Assembly (NCBI RefSeq): GCF_005221325.1
Contig: NZ_CP039889.1
Span: 1,493,501 to 1,557,500, forward strand
Reading direction: 5' to 3'
From: Agrobacterium tumefaciens
GTDB taxonomy: Bacteria; Pseudomonadota; Alphaproteobacteria; Rhizobiales; Rhizobiaceae
Length of the DNA: 64,000 bases
Below are positions 54,621 through 63,204 of this stretch, piece by piece. Position numbers and translations under genes: made by a program. The notes beneath the pieces were generated by a model. That model did not search any database. It had not been told where the DNA came from and worked only from the letters and a program-made list of their open reading frames with translations. Each line of letters begins with the position of its first letter. Positions within the stretch are counted from its first letter, which is position 1.

Positions 54621-56888
54621 ATGAGAGACCTTTCCGCAGGTCCGCGCGTCCTGCTCAAGCGGCTGCGCGAAATGATGGCGGAGCACCTTGAGCCGCAGGA
54701 CCGCCTGGACCAGATCGTTCGCCAGATAGCCAGCAACATGGTGGCGGAGGTTTGCTCGGTTTACGTGCTGCGCTCCGACAGCGTGCTGGAGCTTTATGCC
54801 ACCGAAGGTCTCAACAAGGATGCCGTGCATCTTGCCCAGCTGAAAATGGGGCAAGGTCTTGTCGGCACCATTGCCGCTTCCGCCCAGCCACTCAATCTTT
54901 CCGATGCGCAGGCGCATCCCGCTTTCCGTTATCTTCCTGAAACCGGTGAGGAAATTTATCATTCCTTCCTCGGCGTGCCGATTTTGCGCTCCGGTCGCAC
55001 TCTTGGCGTTCTTGTGGTCCAGAACAAGGCCAGCCGAACATACCGGGAGGATGAAGTTGAAGCGCTCGAGACAACCGCGATGCTTATCGCTGAAATAGTG
55101 GCGAGCGGTGAGTTGAAAAAGATCACCCGCCCCGGTGTGGAGCTGGACCTGACGCGCGCCGTCTCCATCGATGGCGACGGTTATGGCGAAGGCATCGGTC
55201 TTGGCCATGTCGTGCTGCATGATCCGCGCATCGTCGTCACGAACCTGCTGAACGAGGACGCGGATACGGAAATCCGGCGTCTTGCCGATGCTATAGGGTC
55301 GCTCCGCCTGTCGATCGATGACATGTTGCAGCGCCGCGACGTGCCGACCGAAGGTGAGCACCGCGAGGTTCTCGAGACCTATCGCATGTTCGCCCACGAT
55401 CAGGGCTGGGTGCGGCGCATGGAAGAGGCGATCCGCAACGGCCTGACGGCGGAAGCGGCGGTCGAGAAGGTGCAGAGCGACACCAAGGCGCGCATGATGC
55501 GCCTGACCGATCCCTATCTGCGCGAGCGCATGCATGATTTCGACGATCTCGCCAACCGGCTGCTGCGCCAGCTGATCGGTTTCGGCGGGCGTGGACCGGA
55601 ACAGGATTTCCCGCTCGATGCCATCGTTCTGGCGCGCGCCATGGGTGCGGCCGAACTTTTGGATTATCCGCGTGAAAAACTGCGCGGGCTGGTACTCGAA
55701 GACGGCGCGGTGACGAGCCACGTCGTTATCGTGGCGCGCGCCATGGGCATTCCGATCATCGGGCAGGCGGCGGGCATTGTTGCGCTGGCCGAAAACAACG
55801 ATCCGATCATCATCGATGGTGATGACGGTCAGGTGCATCTGCGCCCGATGTCGGATTTGCAGCGCGCCTATGAAGAAAAAGTGCGCCTGCGCGCCAAGCG
55901 GCAGGAGCAGTTCCGTGCGCTGCGCAATGTCGAGCCGATCACCAAGGATGGCCAGAAGGTCAATCTGAAGATGAATGCGGGCCTTCTCGTGGACCTGCCG
56001 CAGCTGGAGGAATCCGGCGCCGATGGCATCGGCCTGTTCCGCACCGAGCTGCAATTCATGATCGCCTCCAACATGCCCAAGGGCGAGGAGCAGGAGGCTT
56101 TCTACCGTTCGGTTTTGCGCCAGGCCAAGGGCAAGAGCGTCACTTTCCGCACGCTGGATATCGGTGGCGACAAGGTCGTTTCTTATATGCGCGGTCAGGA
56201 AGAGGAAAATCCGGCGCTCGGCTGGCGGGCGATCCGCCTGTCGCTCGACCGGCCGGGCCTGATGCGCACGCAGATGCGCGCGCTTTTGCGCGCCGCCTCC
56301 GGTGCGGAGCTGCGCATGATGCTGCCGATGGTGACTGAGGTTTCCGAAATCCGCGCCGCACGCGATCTGTTGCAGAAAGAAGTGCAGCATCTTTCGAAGT
56401 TCAGCCATGCGCTGCCGAAAAAGTTGCAGTTCGGCGCGATGCTGGAGGTCCCTTCGCTGATGTGGCAGCTCGATGAGCTGATGCAGGAGGTGGATTTCGT
56501 TTCCGTCGGCTCGAACGACCTGTTCCAGTTCTCGATGGCGGTCGATCGCGGCAATGCACGGGTGTCGGATCGTTTCGACAATCTCGGCAAGCCATTCCTG
56601 CGCATTTTGCGCGATATCGTGCGCGCCGGTGAAAGGCACCATACGTCGGTCACGCTATGCGGTGAAATGGCAAGCAAGCCGCTTTCGGCCATGGCTTTGA
56701 TTGGTCTCGGCTTCCGTTCTGTTTCCATGTCGCCGACGGCGATCGGCCCGGTGAAGGCGATGCTGCTCGGGCTTGATGCCACAAAGCTTGCCGAAGAGCT
56801 GAACGCGGCGCTGGACGATCACAATTCGCTGGAAAGCGCGCGCGAGGTGTTGTTACGCTTTGCCGCGACGCATTCCATTCCCATTTAG
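54621..56888 (+). CDS. ptsP: Phosphoenolpyruvate--protein phosphotransferase, nitrogen PTS enzyme I
   Basis: The 755-residue protein has an N-terminal GAF domain (about 15-165; VCSVYVLRSDSVLELYATEG), then enzyme I: the phospho-carrier His367 in GAVTSHVVIVARAMGIP, and the PEP-binding barrel (GIGLFRTELQFM, RTLDIGGDK, EVPSLMWQL, SVGSNDLFQF, and the cysteine in VTLCGEMAS). This is enzyme I-Ntr, which moves phosphate from PEP to NPr and EIIA-Ntr and responds to glutamine through GAF; it affects potassium uptake, nitrogen and envelope functions. lysC-ptsP-prfA-prmC is a usual order in Rhizobiales. Confidence 0.96.
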   Translation: MRDLSAGPRVLLKRLREMMAEHLEPQDRLDQIVRQIASNMVAEVCSVYVLRSDSVLELYATEGLNKDAVHLAQLKMGQGLVGTIAASAQPLNLSDAQAHPAFRYLPETGEEIYHSFLGVPILRSGRTLGVLVVQNKASRTYREDEVEALETTAMLIAEIVASGELKKITRPGVELDLTRAVSIDGDGYGEGIGLGHVVLHDPRIVVTNLLNEDADTEIRRLADAIGSLRLSIDDMLQRRDVPTEGEHREVLETYRMFAHDQGWVRRMEEAIRNGLTAEAAVEKVQSDTKARMMRLTDPYLRERMHDFDDLANRLLRQLIGFGGRGPEQDFPLDAIVLARAMGAAELLDYPREKLRGLVLEDGAVTSHVVIVARAMGIPIIGQAAGIVALAENNDPIIIDGDDGQVHLRPMSDLQRAYEEKVRLRAKRQEQFRALRNVEPITKDGQKVNLKMNAGLLVDLPQLEESGADGIGLFRTELQFMIASNMPKGEEQEAFYRSVLRQAKGKSVTFRTLDIGGDKVVSYMRGQEEENPALGWRAIRLSLDRPGLMRTQMRALLRAASGAELRMMLPMVTEVSEIRAARDLLQKEVQHLSKFSHALPKKLQFGAMLEVPSLMWQLDELMQEVDFVSVGSNDLFQFSMAVDRGNARVSDRFDNLGKPFLRILRDIVRAGERHHTSVTLCGEMASKPLSAMALIGLGFRSVSMSPTAIGPVKAMLLGLDATKLAEELNAALDDHNSLESAREVLLRFAATHSIPI

Positions 56889-56990
56889 AGCATTTCCAGG
56901 AAAAGTGGACCCCGGTTTTCCGTCCGGAAATGCGTTAAAGCAAAAAGTTAGAGCGCTTTCGCGTTTCGAAGAAAAGCGAAAGCGCTCTAA
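56887..56990. repeat. RIME-like rhizobial intergenic mosaic repeat, two palindromes
   Basis: The first palindrome has arms GCATTTCC (56890-56897) and GGAAATGC (56926-56933) around CAGGAAAAG and GGTTTTCCGTCCGG. The second has a perfect 15-bp stem TTAGAGCGCTTTCGC (56948-56962) and its complement (56976-56990) around a 13-base loop. Two large dyads in about 100 bp are the description of RIME elements in rhizobia. It fills nearly all of the ptsP-prfA gap and may end ptsP transcription or stabilise its RNA. Confidence 0.7.
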
Positions 56991-57018
56991 AAGACCTGTT
57001 TCATTATTGGAGTGACTG

Positions 57019-58098
57019 GTGGCGAAGCTTCCCGTCGAAAAAATGCGCGAGTTGGAAAGGCGTTTCGGAGAGATCGAAGCGCGCATGTCGGCCGGTCCGG
57101 CAGCGGATGTCTATGTGAAGCTGGCTTCGGAATATTCCGAACTTGAGCCGGTGGTGAAGAAAATCCGCGAATACGAGAAGGCGATCTCCGAGGCCGCCGA
57201 TCTCGAGGCGCTGCTTGCCGACAAGACGACTGACAAGGACATGCGTGATCTGGCGGAAATGGAGCTGCCGGAGGTCGAAAGCCGCATCGGTGAGCTTGAA
57301 AAAGATATGCAGGTCCTGCTGCTTCCCAAGGATGCGGCGGATGAAAAAAGCGCGATCCTTGAAATCCGCGCCGGCACCGGCGGTTCCGAGGCGGCGCTGT
57401 TCGCCGGCGATCTGTTCCGCATGTATGAGCGCTTCGCTGCGACCAAGGGCTGGAAGGTTGAAGTTCTTTCCGCCAGCGAAGGCGAAGCGGGCGGTTACAA
57501 GGAAATCATCGCGACGATTAGCGGGCGAGGGGTGTTTTCCAAGCTGAAATTCGAATCCGGCGTGCACCGTGTGCAACGTGTGCCCGAAACGGAAGCGAGC
57601 GGCCGCATCCACACGTCGGCCGCCACCGTTGCGGTGCTGCCGGAAGCGGAGGACATCGACGTCGAAATTCGTCCGGAAGACATCCGCATCGATACGATGC
57701 GCGCTTCGGGTGCGGGCGGCCAGCACGTCAACACCACCGACTCCGCCGTTCGCATCACCCATCTTCCGACGGGCCTGATCGTCACCAGCTCGGAAAAATC
57801 GCAACATCAGAACCGCGCCAAGGCCATGCAGGTCCTGCGCTCGCGTCTTTATGACATCGAGCGGCAAAAGGTGGAGAGCGAACGCTCGGCCGACCGCAAG
57901 AGCCAGGTCGGTTCCGGCGATCGTTCCGAGCGCATCCGCACCTATAATTTTCCGCAGGGCCGCGTCACCGATCACCGCATCAATCTCACGCTCTATAAGC
58001 TGGATCGCATGATCGAAGGCGAGATCGATGAACTAGTGGATGCGCTGATTGCCGATTATCAGGCCGGCCAGCTGGCACAGCTTGGCGAGCAGCTTTGA
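57019..58098 (+). CDS. prfA: Peptide chain release factor 1
   Basis: The start is GTG 57019 with TTGGAG upstream. The 359-residue protein has an N-terminal coiled coil, the codon-recognition tripeptide region ([19 protein letters not shown] equivalent to the PxT anticodon motif), and GGQ at 233-235 in [20 protein letters not shown], whose Gln is methylated by PrmC. It ends translation at UAA and UAG. The stop overlaps the prmC start. Confidence 0.97.
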   Translation: MAKLPVEKMRELERRFGEIEARMSAGPAADVYVKLASEYSELEPVVKKIREYEKAISEAADLEALLADKTTDKDMRDLAEMELPEVESRIGELEKDMQVLLLPKDAADEKSAILEIRAGTGGSEAALFAGDLFRMYERFAATKGWKVEVLSASEGEAGGYKEIIATISGRGVFSKLKFESGVHRVQRVPETEASGRIHTSAATVAVLPEAEDIDVEIRPEDIRIDTMRASGAGGQHVNTTDSAVRITHLPTGLIVTSSEKSQHQNRAKAMQVLRSRLYDIERQKVESERSADRKSQVGSGDRSERIRTYNFPQGRVTDHRINLTLYKLDRMIEGEIDELVDALIADYQAGQLAQLGEQL

Positions 58099-58964
58099 GC
58101 ACGGGGACTGAAGCGAGTGTCGCGAGCGCGCTTGCCGCCGCCCGCAAAAGGCTGCAGGCAGCCGGGATCGATGATCCGCTTGTCGATGCGCGGCTTCTGA
58201 TTGCTGATGTTGTCGATTTTTCATTGACCGATTTCGTGATGAAGTCCGAACGGCCAGTCACCGTGGAAGAAAACGCCCGTATCGTCGCCATGATCGAGCG
58301 TCGGGCCTGCGGCGAACCGGTGCATCGCATTCTCGGCCACCGCGAGTTTCATGGCCTTGATCTTCTTCTGTCGAAGGAAACGCTCGAACCCCGCCCGGAT
58401 ACAGAGGTTCTCGTCGATACGCTGTTGCCGGCGTTAAAAGAGACGGTTTCCCGAAAGGGTAGCGCCCGCATTCTGGACTTGGGCACGGGAACGGGTGCGA
58501 TCTGTCTGGCGCTTTTAAAGGAATGTGCGCAGGCGTCCGGTATCGGAAGTGATATTTCGGCCGATGCGCTGGAAACGGCGGCCAGAAATGCTGCTCGAAA
58601 CGGTCTCAATTCACGCTTCGAAATCATTCGCAGTGACTGGTTCGAAAAAATCTCTGGTCGCTTTGACATAATTGTGTCGAATCCGCCCTATATAAGAACT
58701 GATATCGTTGCAACGCTCGACCAAGAGGTTCGTAACCACGATCCGATGGCTGCGCTGGATGGAGGTCAGGACGGCCTTGCACCGTACCGCCTCATTGCTG
58801 CCGACGCAGGCCGCTTTCTTGTGGAAAACGGGATTGTCGGTGTGGAGATCGGTTTCGATCAAAGGCTTGATGTTTCCGCTATATTTGCTTCCCACGGCTT
58901 CTCTCTTCTGGATGCCGTGAAGGATTATGGCGGTAACGACAGAGTTTTGACCTTCCGGAGATAG
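58095..58964 (+). CDS. prmC: Release factor glutamine N5-methyltransferase
   Basis: The start is most likely the TTG at 58095, overlapping the prfA stop (TTGA), giving 289 residues; no good ATG or GTG is near. The SAM-binding motif [18 protein letters not shown] and the NPPY catalytic motif (196-199, IVSNPPYIR) are clear. It methylates the glutamine of the GGQ motif in RF1 and RF2. Coupling to prfA through an overlapping weak start codon keeps the methylase below its substrate. Confidence 0.95.
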   Translation: MSTGTEASVASALAAARKRLQAAGIDDPLVDARLLIADVVDFSLTDFVMKSERPVTVEENARIVAMIERRACGEPVHRILGHREFHGLDLLLSKETLEPRPDTEVLVDTLLPALKETVSRKGSARILDLGTGTGAICLALLKECAQASGIGSDISADALETAARNAARNGLNSRFEIIRSDWFEKISGRFDIIVSNPPYIRTDIVATLDQEVRNHDPMAALDGGQDGLAPYRLIAADAGRFLVENGIVGVEIGFDQRLDVSAIFASHGFSLLDAVKDYGGNDRVLTFRR

Positions 58965-59058
58965 TTGTTCGCGATATGTCTGCGGATTTTTTGCAAGGAT
59001 ATTTTGCACAGCAAAAGAAAAGGCTTGGTTTTCCGCAGGAAGCGGGATAGTTTGCGGC

Positions 59059-59163
59059 CACATGCCGGGTGGCTGAGGACGAATTTAGATTCGTCAGGGT
59101 ATGGGTCTCAGTCCCGAAGCGGGTTCTTTTAGAACCCTGAAGGCTGGGCGTTTCCGGCATGTG
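59059..59163 (+). ncRNA. Candidate structured RNA between prmC and the DUF4167 gene
   Basis: A perfect 10-bp closing stem (CACATGCCGG at 59059-59068 with CCGGCATGTG at 59154-59163) encloses about 85 bases with two further perfect hairpins: GACGAAT/ATTCGTC with a TTAG loop, and GGGTTCT/AGAACCC with a TTT loop, overlapping an alternative CCCG-AAG-CGGG hairpin. This is a multi-branch fold that no neighbouring gene explains. I do not recognise it as tRNA, SRP, 6S or a named riboswitch. It could be a small RNA, or a leader element of the downstream gene (start 198 bases later). Strand is assumed from the neighbours. Confidence 0.45.
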
Positions 59164-59268
59164 AATCAGTAAACTTTGTTCGCAGGTGGCTCGTTGCAGC
59201 ATTTTGCGCGACCGGTCGTCATACGCGAGGTCTTGTCTGGGGTTATCTTCAGCAGGGCGCGTAATGCA

Positions 59269-59312
59269 GCAATTTCAGGAAAAATTTCCAGCGGTTTTCC
59301 GCCCGGAATTGC
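59269..59312. repeat. Diverged second copy of the RIME-like first palindrome
   Basis: Arms GCAATTTC and GGAATTGC around CAGGAAAA and GCGGTTTTCCGCCCGG. The 44-base length, arm positions and internal blocks match 56890-56933. The second large palindrome is missing here. Confidence 0.65.
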
Positions 59313-59360
59313 ATGAAAATAATCAGATTGTCAGCAAAACAGAATTCAGGTGAGCAATTG

Positions 59361-60149
59361 ATGAGGCCAGGACAGCAAAACAAGCGCGGCCGGGGGCGTG
59401 GAAGCAACAACAATAACAATGGTGGCGGTAACAACAACAACTTCAACCGCAAGGGCGGTAATCCGCTCACCAGGACTTATGACAGCTCCGGCCCCGATGT
59501 TAAAATCCGTGGCACAGCCCAGCACATAGCGGAAAAATACACGGCTCTGGCGCGCGACGCGCAGAGTTCCGGCGACCGCGTGATCGCTGAGAACTATCTG
59601 CAGCACGCTGAACATTATAACCGCATCATCGCGTCGGCTCAGGCCCAGATGCAGGAACGCTTCCAGCGCGACGACCGTGGCGAGTTCAATGCCGCCGATG
59701 GCGACGAGATGGATATGAACGACGGCGACGATAACTTCGTTGCACCGCAGCAGCAGGCCGAACAGGTCGAGCGCGCGCAGCAGCCGGAACGCCAGGAACG
59801 TACTGAGCGGAACGAACCGCGCCAGGAGCGTCGTGAGCGTCCGGATCGCCGCGAACGGCAGGAGCGTCAGCCGCGCCAGCCGCAGGTCGCCGCCGAACAG
59901 CAGCCGCCGGTCTACGATGCCAGCCAGGCACCGCAGCCCGTCATCGAAGGCACGCCCATGGAAGTGGCCGTCGAGGAAGAGCAGCAGCAGGCGGAAGCGC
60001 CGGCCGAACGCACACCCAAGACGCGCCGGGCAACCGGTCCGCGCCCGCGTCGCCCGCGTCGCACCGCCGCTGCGGAAGGTGCTGAAGGCGAAGATGCGCC
60101 GGCTGGTGATGATGCTGCAGCGACTACGCTTGAGAATGCTGCTGAATAA
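59361..60149 (+). CDS. DUF4167 domain protein with low-complexity tail
   Basis: ATG 59361 (AGGTGAGCAATTG upstream) gives 262 residues. It starts MRPGQQNKRGRGRG, followed by an Asn/Gly/Arg tract, then the DUF4167 core (LTRTYDSSGPDVKIRGTAQH; AENYLQHAEHYNRIIASAQA), and a long tail dominated by Glu, Arg, Gln and Pro (repeats of RQER, QERTER and RPRR types). The RG/N-rich start and helical core suggest nucleic-acid binding, but the function is unknown. It is widely conserved next to prfA-prmC in Rhizobiales. A clear terminator follows. Confidence 0.9.
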   Translation: MRPGQQNKRGRGRGSNNNNNGGGNNNNFNRKGGNPLTRTYDSSGPDVKIRGTAQHIAEKYTALARDAQSSGDRVIAENYLQHAEHYNRIIASAQAQMQERFQRDDRGEFNAADGDEMDMNDGDDNFVAPQQQAEQVERAQQPERQERTERNEPRQERRERPDRRERQERQPRQPQVAAEQQPPVYDASQAPQPVIEGTPMEVAVEEEQQQAEAPAERTPKTRRATGPRPRRPRRTAAAEGAEGEDAPAGDDAAATTLENAAE

Positions 60150-60180
60150 GCCGCGTCTGCAAATAAGCTCTGCGATTGAA

Positions 60181-60206
60181 AAACTCCGGCTTGCCGGAGT
60201 TTTTTG
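60181..60206 (+). terminator. Rho-independent terminator after the DUF4167 gene
   Basis: AAACTCCGGC, TT, GCCGGAGTTT then TTTTGTTTT. A perfect 10-bp stem, 31 bases after the stop codon. Confidence 0.88.
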
Positions 60207-60433
60207 TTTTTGGCGATGGACGCGAGACGGGCTTTTGCCCCAGTCTGATGCGGGGCGGAATTGCTGTCGGTCAAGTCAGGCGAAAATTTCCCGCACAGCG
60301 GATTTTCGCCCCTTTAAACCCATGAAAATGCCTCCCATATTCGTGCAGGATGGACGGAAACCGCATTCGCCGGCGACCGACCATCGAGAGGCGGCGATCG
60401 TGAAATCCTATGAACACGGCTGTCGTAGCGGGG

Positions 60434-60461
60434 CTTGCCTTTGAGGGAGCCTCAACCCTAA
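60434..60461 (+). promoter_or_regulatory. Possible RpoH heat-shock promoter of clpB
   Basis: CTTGCC (60434-60439), 16-base spacer, CCCTAA (60456-60461) resembles the alphaproteobacterial RpoH consensus (CTTGAA, then CCCATnT-type -10) imperfectly. It lies 50 bases before the clpB ATG, and clpB is a standard RpoH target. Tentative because of mismatches in both boxes. Confidence 0.35.
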
Positions 60462-60511
60462 CACCCGGGTCCGTGCCGAAAGCGGGCGGACCGGTCAATG
60501 GAGGTTCGACT

Positions 60512-63136
60512 ATGAATATTGAAAAATACTCCGAGCGCGTTCGCGGTTTTCTGCAATCGGCGCAGACCTTTGCGCTTGCCGAAAACCATCAGCAGTTCTC
60601 GCCCGAACATGTTTTGAAAGTTCTGCTTGATGATGAGCAGGGCATGGCCGCATCGCTGATCGAGCGCGCTGGCGGCGATGCCAGGGAAGCGCGTCTTGCC
60701 AATGACGCGGCGCTAGCAAAATTGCCCAAGGTTTCCGGCGGCAATGGCGGTCTTTCGCTGACGGCTCCGCTCGCCAAGGTATTCTCGACCGCAGAAGATC
60801 TTGCCAAGAAAGCCGGCGACAGTTTCGTGACCGTCGAGCGTCTTCTGCAGGCGCTTGCGATTGAAAGCTCCGCTTCCACCTCCGCTTCCCTGAAAAAGGC
60901 GGGTGCGAGTGCGCAGGCGCTCAATCAGGTCATCAACGACATTCGCAAGGGCCGCACCGCTGACAGCGCCAATGCCGAACAGGGCTTTGACGCGCTGAAG
61001 AAATATGCGCGCGATCTGACAGAGGAAGCCCGCGAGGGTAGACTCGACCCTGTCATCGGTCGTGACGACGAAATTCGTCGCACCATCCAGGTCCTGTCGC
61101 GCCGCACCAAGAACAATCCGGTGCTAATCGGTGAACCGGGCGTCGGTAAAACGGCGATTGCCGAAGGCCTTGCGCTGCGCATCGTCAATGGCGATGTGCC
61201 GGAGAGCCTGAAGGACAAAAAGCTGATGGCGCTCGATATGGGCGCGCTGATTGCCGGTGCGAAATATCGCGGTGAATTCGAAGAGCGCCTGAAGGCTGTG
61301 CTGAATGAGGTGCAGGCCGAGAATGGTGGCATCATCCTGTTCATCGATGAGATGCACACGCTGGTCGGCGCCGGCAAGGCCGATGGCGCGATGGATGCGT
61401 CCAATCTGCTGAAGCCTGCGCTTGCCCGTGGTGAGCTGCACTGCGTTGGCGCCACCACGCTTGATGAATACCGCAAGCATGTAGAGAAGGATCCAGCCCT
61501 TGCCCGCCGTTTCCAGCCCGTTCTGGTGGATGAGCCGAACGTCGAGGATACGATCTCGATCTTGCGCGGTCTGAAGGAAAAATACGAACAGCATCACAAG
61601 GTCCGCATCTCGGATTCGGCCCTGGTTGCGGCTGCGACGCTTTCCAACCGTTATATCACCGACCGCTTCCTGCCGGACAAGGCAATCGACCTGATGGATG
61701 AGGCTGCCTCGCGTCTTCGCATGCAGGTGGATTCCAAGCCGGAAGAACTGGACGAACTGGATCGCCGTATCATTCAGCTGAAGATCGAGCGCGAAGCCCT
61801 GAAGCAGGAAACGGATCAATCGTCGGTTGACCGCCTGAAGAAGCTTGAGGACGAACTGGCCGATACGGAAGAAAAGGCAGATGCACTGACGGCCCGCTGG
61901 CAGGCGGAAAAGCAGAAGCTCGGCCATGCCGCCGACCTGAAGAAGCGGCTCGACGAAGCCCGCAACGAATTGGCGATTGCCCAGCGCAACGGTCAGTTCC
62001 AGCGGGCCGGTGAGTTGACCTACGGCATCATTCCGGGTCTCGAAAAGGAACTGGCTGCGGCGGAAGCACGCGACAGCAGCGGCGCCGGTTCGATGGTTCA
62101 GGAAGTGGTGACACCGGACAATATTGCCCACGTCGTCTCCCGCTGGACCGGCATTCCGGTCGACAAGATGCTGGAAGGCCAGCGCGAAAAGCTGTTGCGC
62201 ATGGAAGACGAGCTCGCCAAGTCCGTTGTCGGACAGGGTGAGGCCGTGCAGGCGGTGTCGAAGGCGGTTCGCCGTTCGCGCGCCGGTCTTCAGGATCCGA
62301 ACCGACCGATCGGCTCGTTCATCTTCCTCGGCCCGACGGGCGTGGGCAAGACCGAGCTGACCAAGTCGCTCGCCCGCTTCCTGTTCGACGACGAAACCGC
62401 GATGGTTCGCCTCGATATGTCGGAATATATGGAGAAACACTCCGTTGCCCGGCTGATCGGCGCACCTCCCGGTTATGTCGGTTACGAAGAGGGCGGTGCC
62501 CTGACGGAAGCGGTTCGTCGCCGGCCCTATCAGGTCGTGCTGTTCGACGAGATCGAGAAAGCGCATCCTGATGTCTTCAACGTTCTGTTGCAGGTGCTGG
62601 ATGATGGCCGCCTGACGGATGGTCAGGGCCGCACCGTCGATTTCAAGAACACCATCATCATCATGACCTCGAACCTCGGTTCGGAATTCATGACGCAGAT
62701 GGGCGACAATGACGATGTGGATTCGGTTCGCGAACTGGTCATGGAGAGGGTTCGGTCGCATTTCCGGCCGGAATTCCTCAACCGTATCGACGATATCATC
62801 CTGTTCCACCGCCTGCGGCGCGACGAAATGGGTGCGATCGTGGAAATCCAGTTGAAGCGCCTCGTATCTCTTCTGGCCGATCGCAAGATCACGCTCGAAC
62901 TGGATGAGGATGCCCGCAACTGGCTTGCCAACAAGGGTTACGATCCGGCTTATGGTGCGCGTCCGCTGAAGCGGGTGATCCAGAAATCGGTTCAGGACCG
63001 GCTTGCGGAAATGATCCTCGGCGGTGAAATCCCCGATGGTTCGCGGGTCAAGGTAACCTCGGGCACCGACCGGTTGCTGTTCAAGGTCAAACCCGCCAAG
63101 GGTGAGGCCGAGACCGAAACGGCCGATGCAGCATAA
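60512..63136 (+). CDS. clpB: ATP-dependent chaperone ClpB
   Basis: ATG 60512 (TGGAGGTTCGACT upstream) starts [20 protein letters not shown], the usual ClpB opening, and gives 874 residues. An N-domain (1-145) precedes AAA-1 with Walker A GEPGVGKT and Walker [14 protein letters not shown], then the coiled-coil middle domain (about 410-530; [20 protein letters not shown]), and AAA-2 with Walker A GPTGVGKT and Walker [16 protein letters not shown]. It rescues aggregated proteins with DnaK. A reading from 60410 adds an unconserved 34-residue start. A terminator follows. Confidence 0.97.
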   Translation: MNIEKYSERVRGFLQSAQTFALAENHQQFSPEHVLKVLLDDEQGMAASLIERAGGDAREARLANDAALAKLPKVSGGNGGLSLTAPLAKVFSTAEDLAKKAGDSFVTVERLLQALAIESSASTSASLKKAGASAQALNQVINDIRKGRTADSANAEQGFDALKKYARDLTEEAREGRLDPVIGRDDEIRRTIQVLSRRTKNNPVLIGEPGVGKTAIAEGLALRIVNGDVPESLKDKKLMALDMGALIAGAKYRGEFEERLKAVLNEVQAENGGIILFIDEMHTLVGAGKADGAMDASNLLKPALARGELHCVGATTLDEYRKHVEKDPALARRFQPVLVDEPNVEDTISILRGLKEKYEQHHKVRISDSALVAAATLSNRYITDRFLPDKAIDLMDEAASRLRMQVDSKPEELDELDRRIIQLKIEREALKQETDQSSVDRLKKLEDELADTEEKADALTARWQAEKQKLGHAADLKKRLDEARNELAIAQRNGQFQRAGELTYGIIPGLEKELAAAEARDSSGAGSMVQEVVTPDNIAHVVSRWTGIPVDKMLEGQREKLLRMEDELAKSVVGQGEAVQAVSKAVRRSRAGLQDPNRPIGSFIFLGPTGVGKTELTKSLARFLFDDETAMVRLDMSEYMEKHSVARLIGAPPGYVGYEEGGALTEAVRRRPYQVVLFDEIEKAHPDVFNVLLQVLDDGRLTDGQGRTVDFKNTIIIMTSNLGSEFMTQMGDNDDVDSVRELVMERVRSHFRPEFLNRIDDIILFHRLRRDEMGAIVEIQLKRLVSLLADRKITLELDEDARNWLANKGYDPAYGARPLKRVIQKSVQDRLAEMILGGEIPDGSRVKVTSGTDRLLFKVKPAKGEAETETADAA

Positions 63137-63140
63137 AATG

Positions 63141-63166
63141 AAAGGGCTCCGGAAACGGAGCCCTTT
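63141..63166. terminator. Bidirectional terminator between clpB and the M23 peptidase gene
   Basis: AAAGGGCTCCG, GAAA loop, CGGAGCCCTTT and T. A perfect 11-bp stem between convergent genes. Confidence 0.88.
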
Positions 63167-63204
63167 TCATATGATCGGTACTGTTGATTTGGAATTCGCT
63201 GGGA

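Noticed and set aside
54582..56642. A 686-codon antisense frame opposite ptsP
   Set aside because: Shadow of ptsP; no recognisable domain and typical antisense composition.
59059..59163. tRNA or tmRNA fragment
   Set aside because: No T-arm GTTCGA consensus, no CCA end and the closing stem is 10 bp, so it does not fit tRNA geometry.
61124..62809. A 561-codon antisense frame opposite clpB
   Set aside because: Shadow of a complete ClpB gene; no family resemblance.
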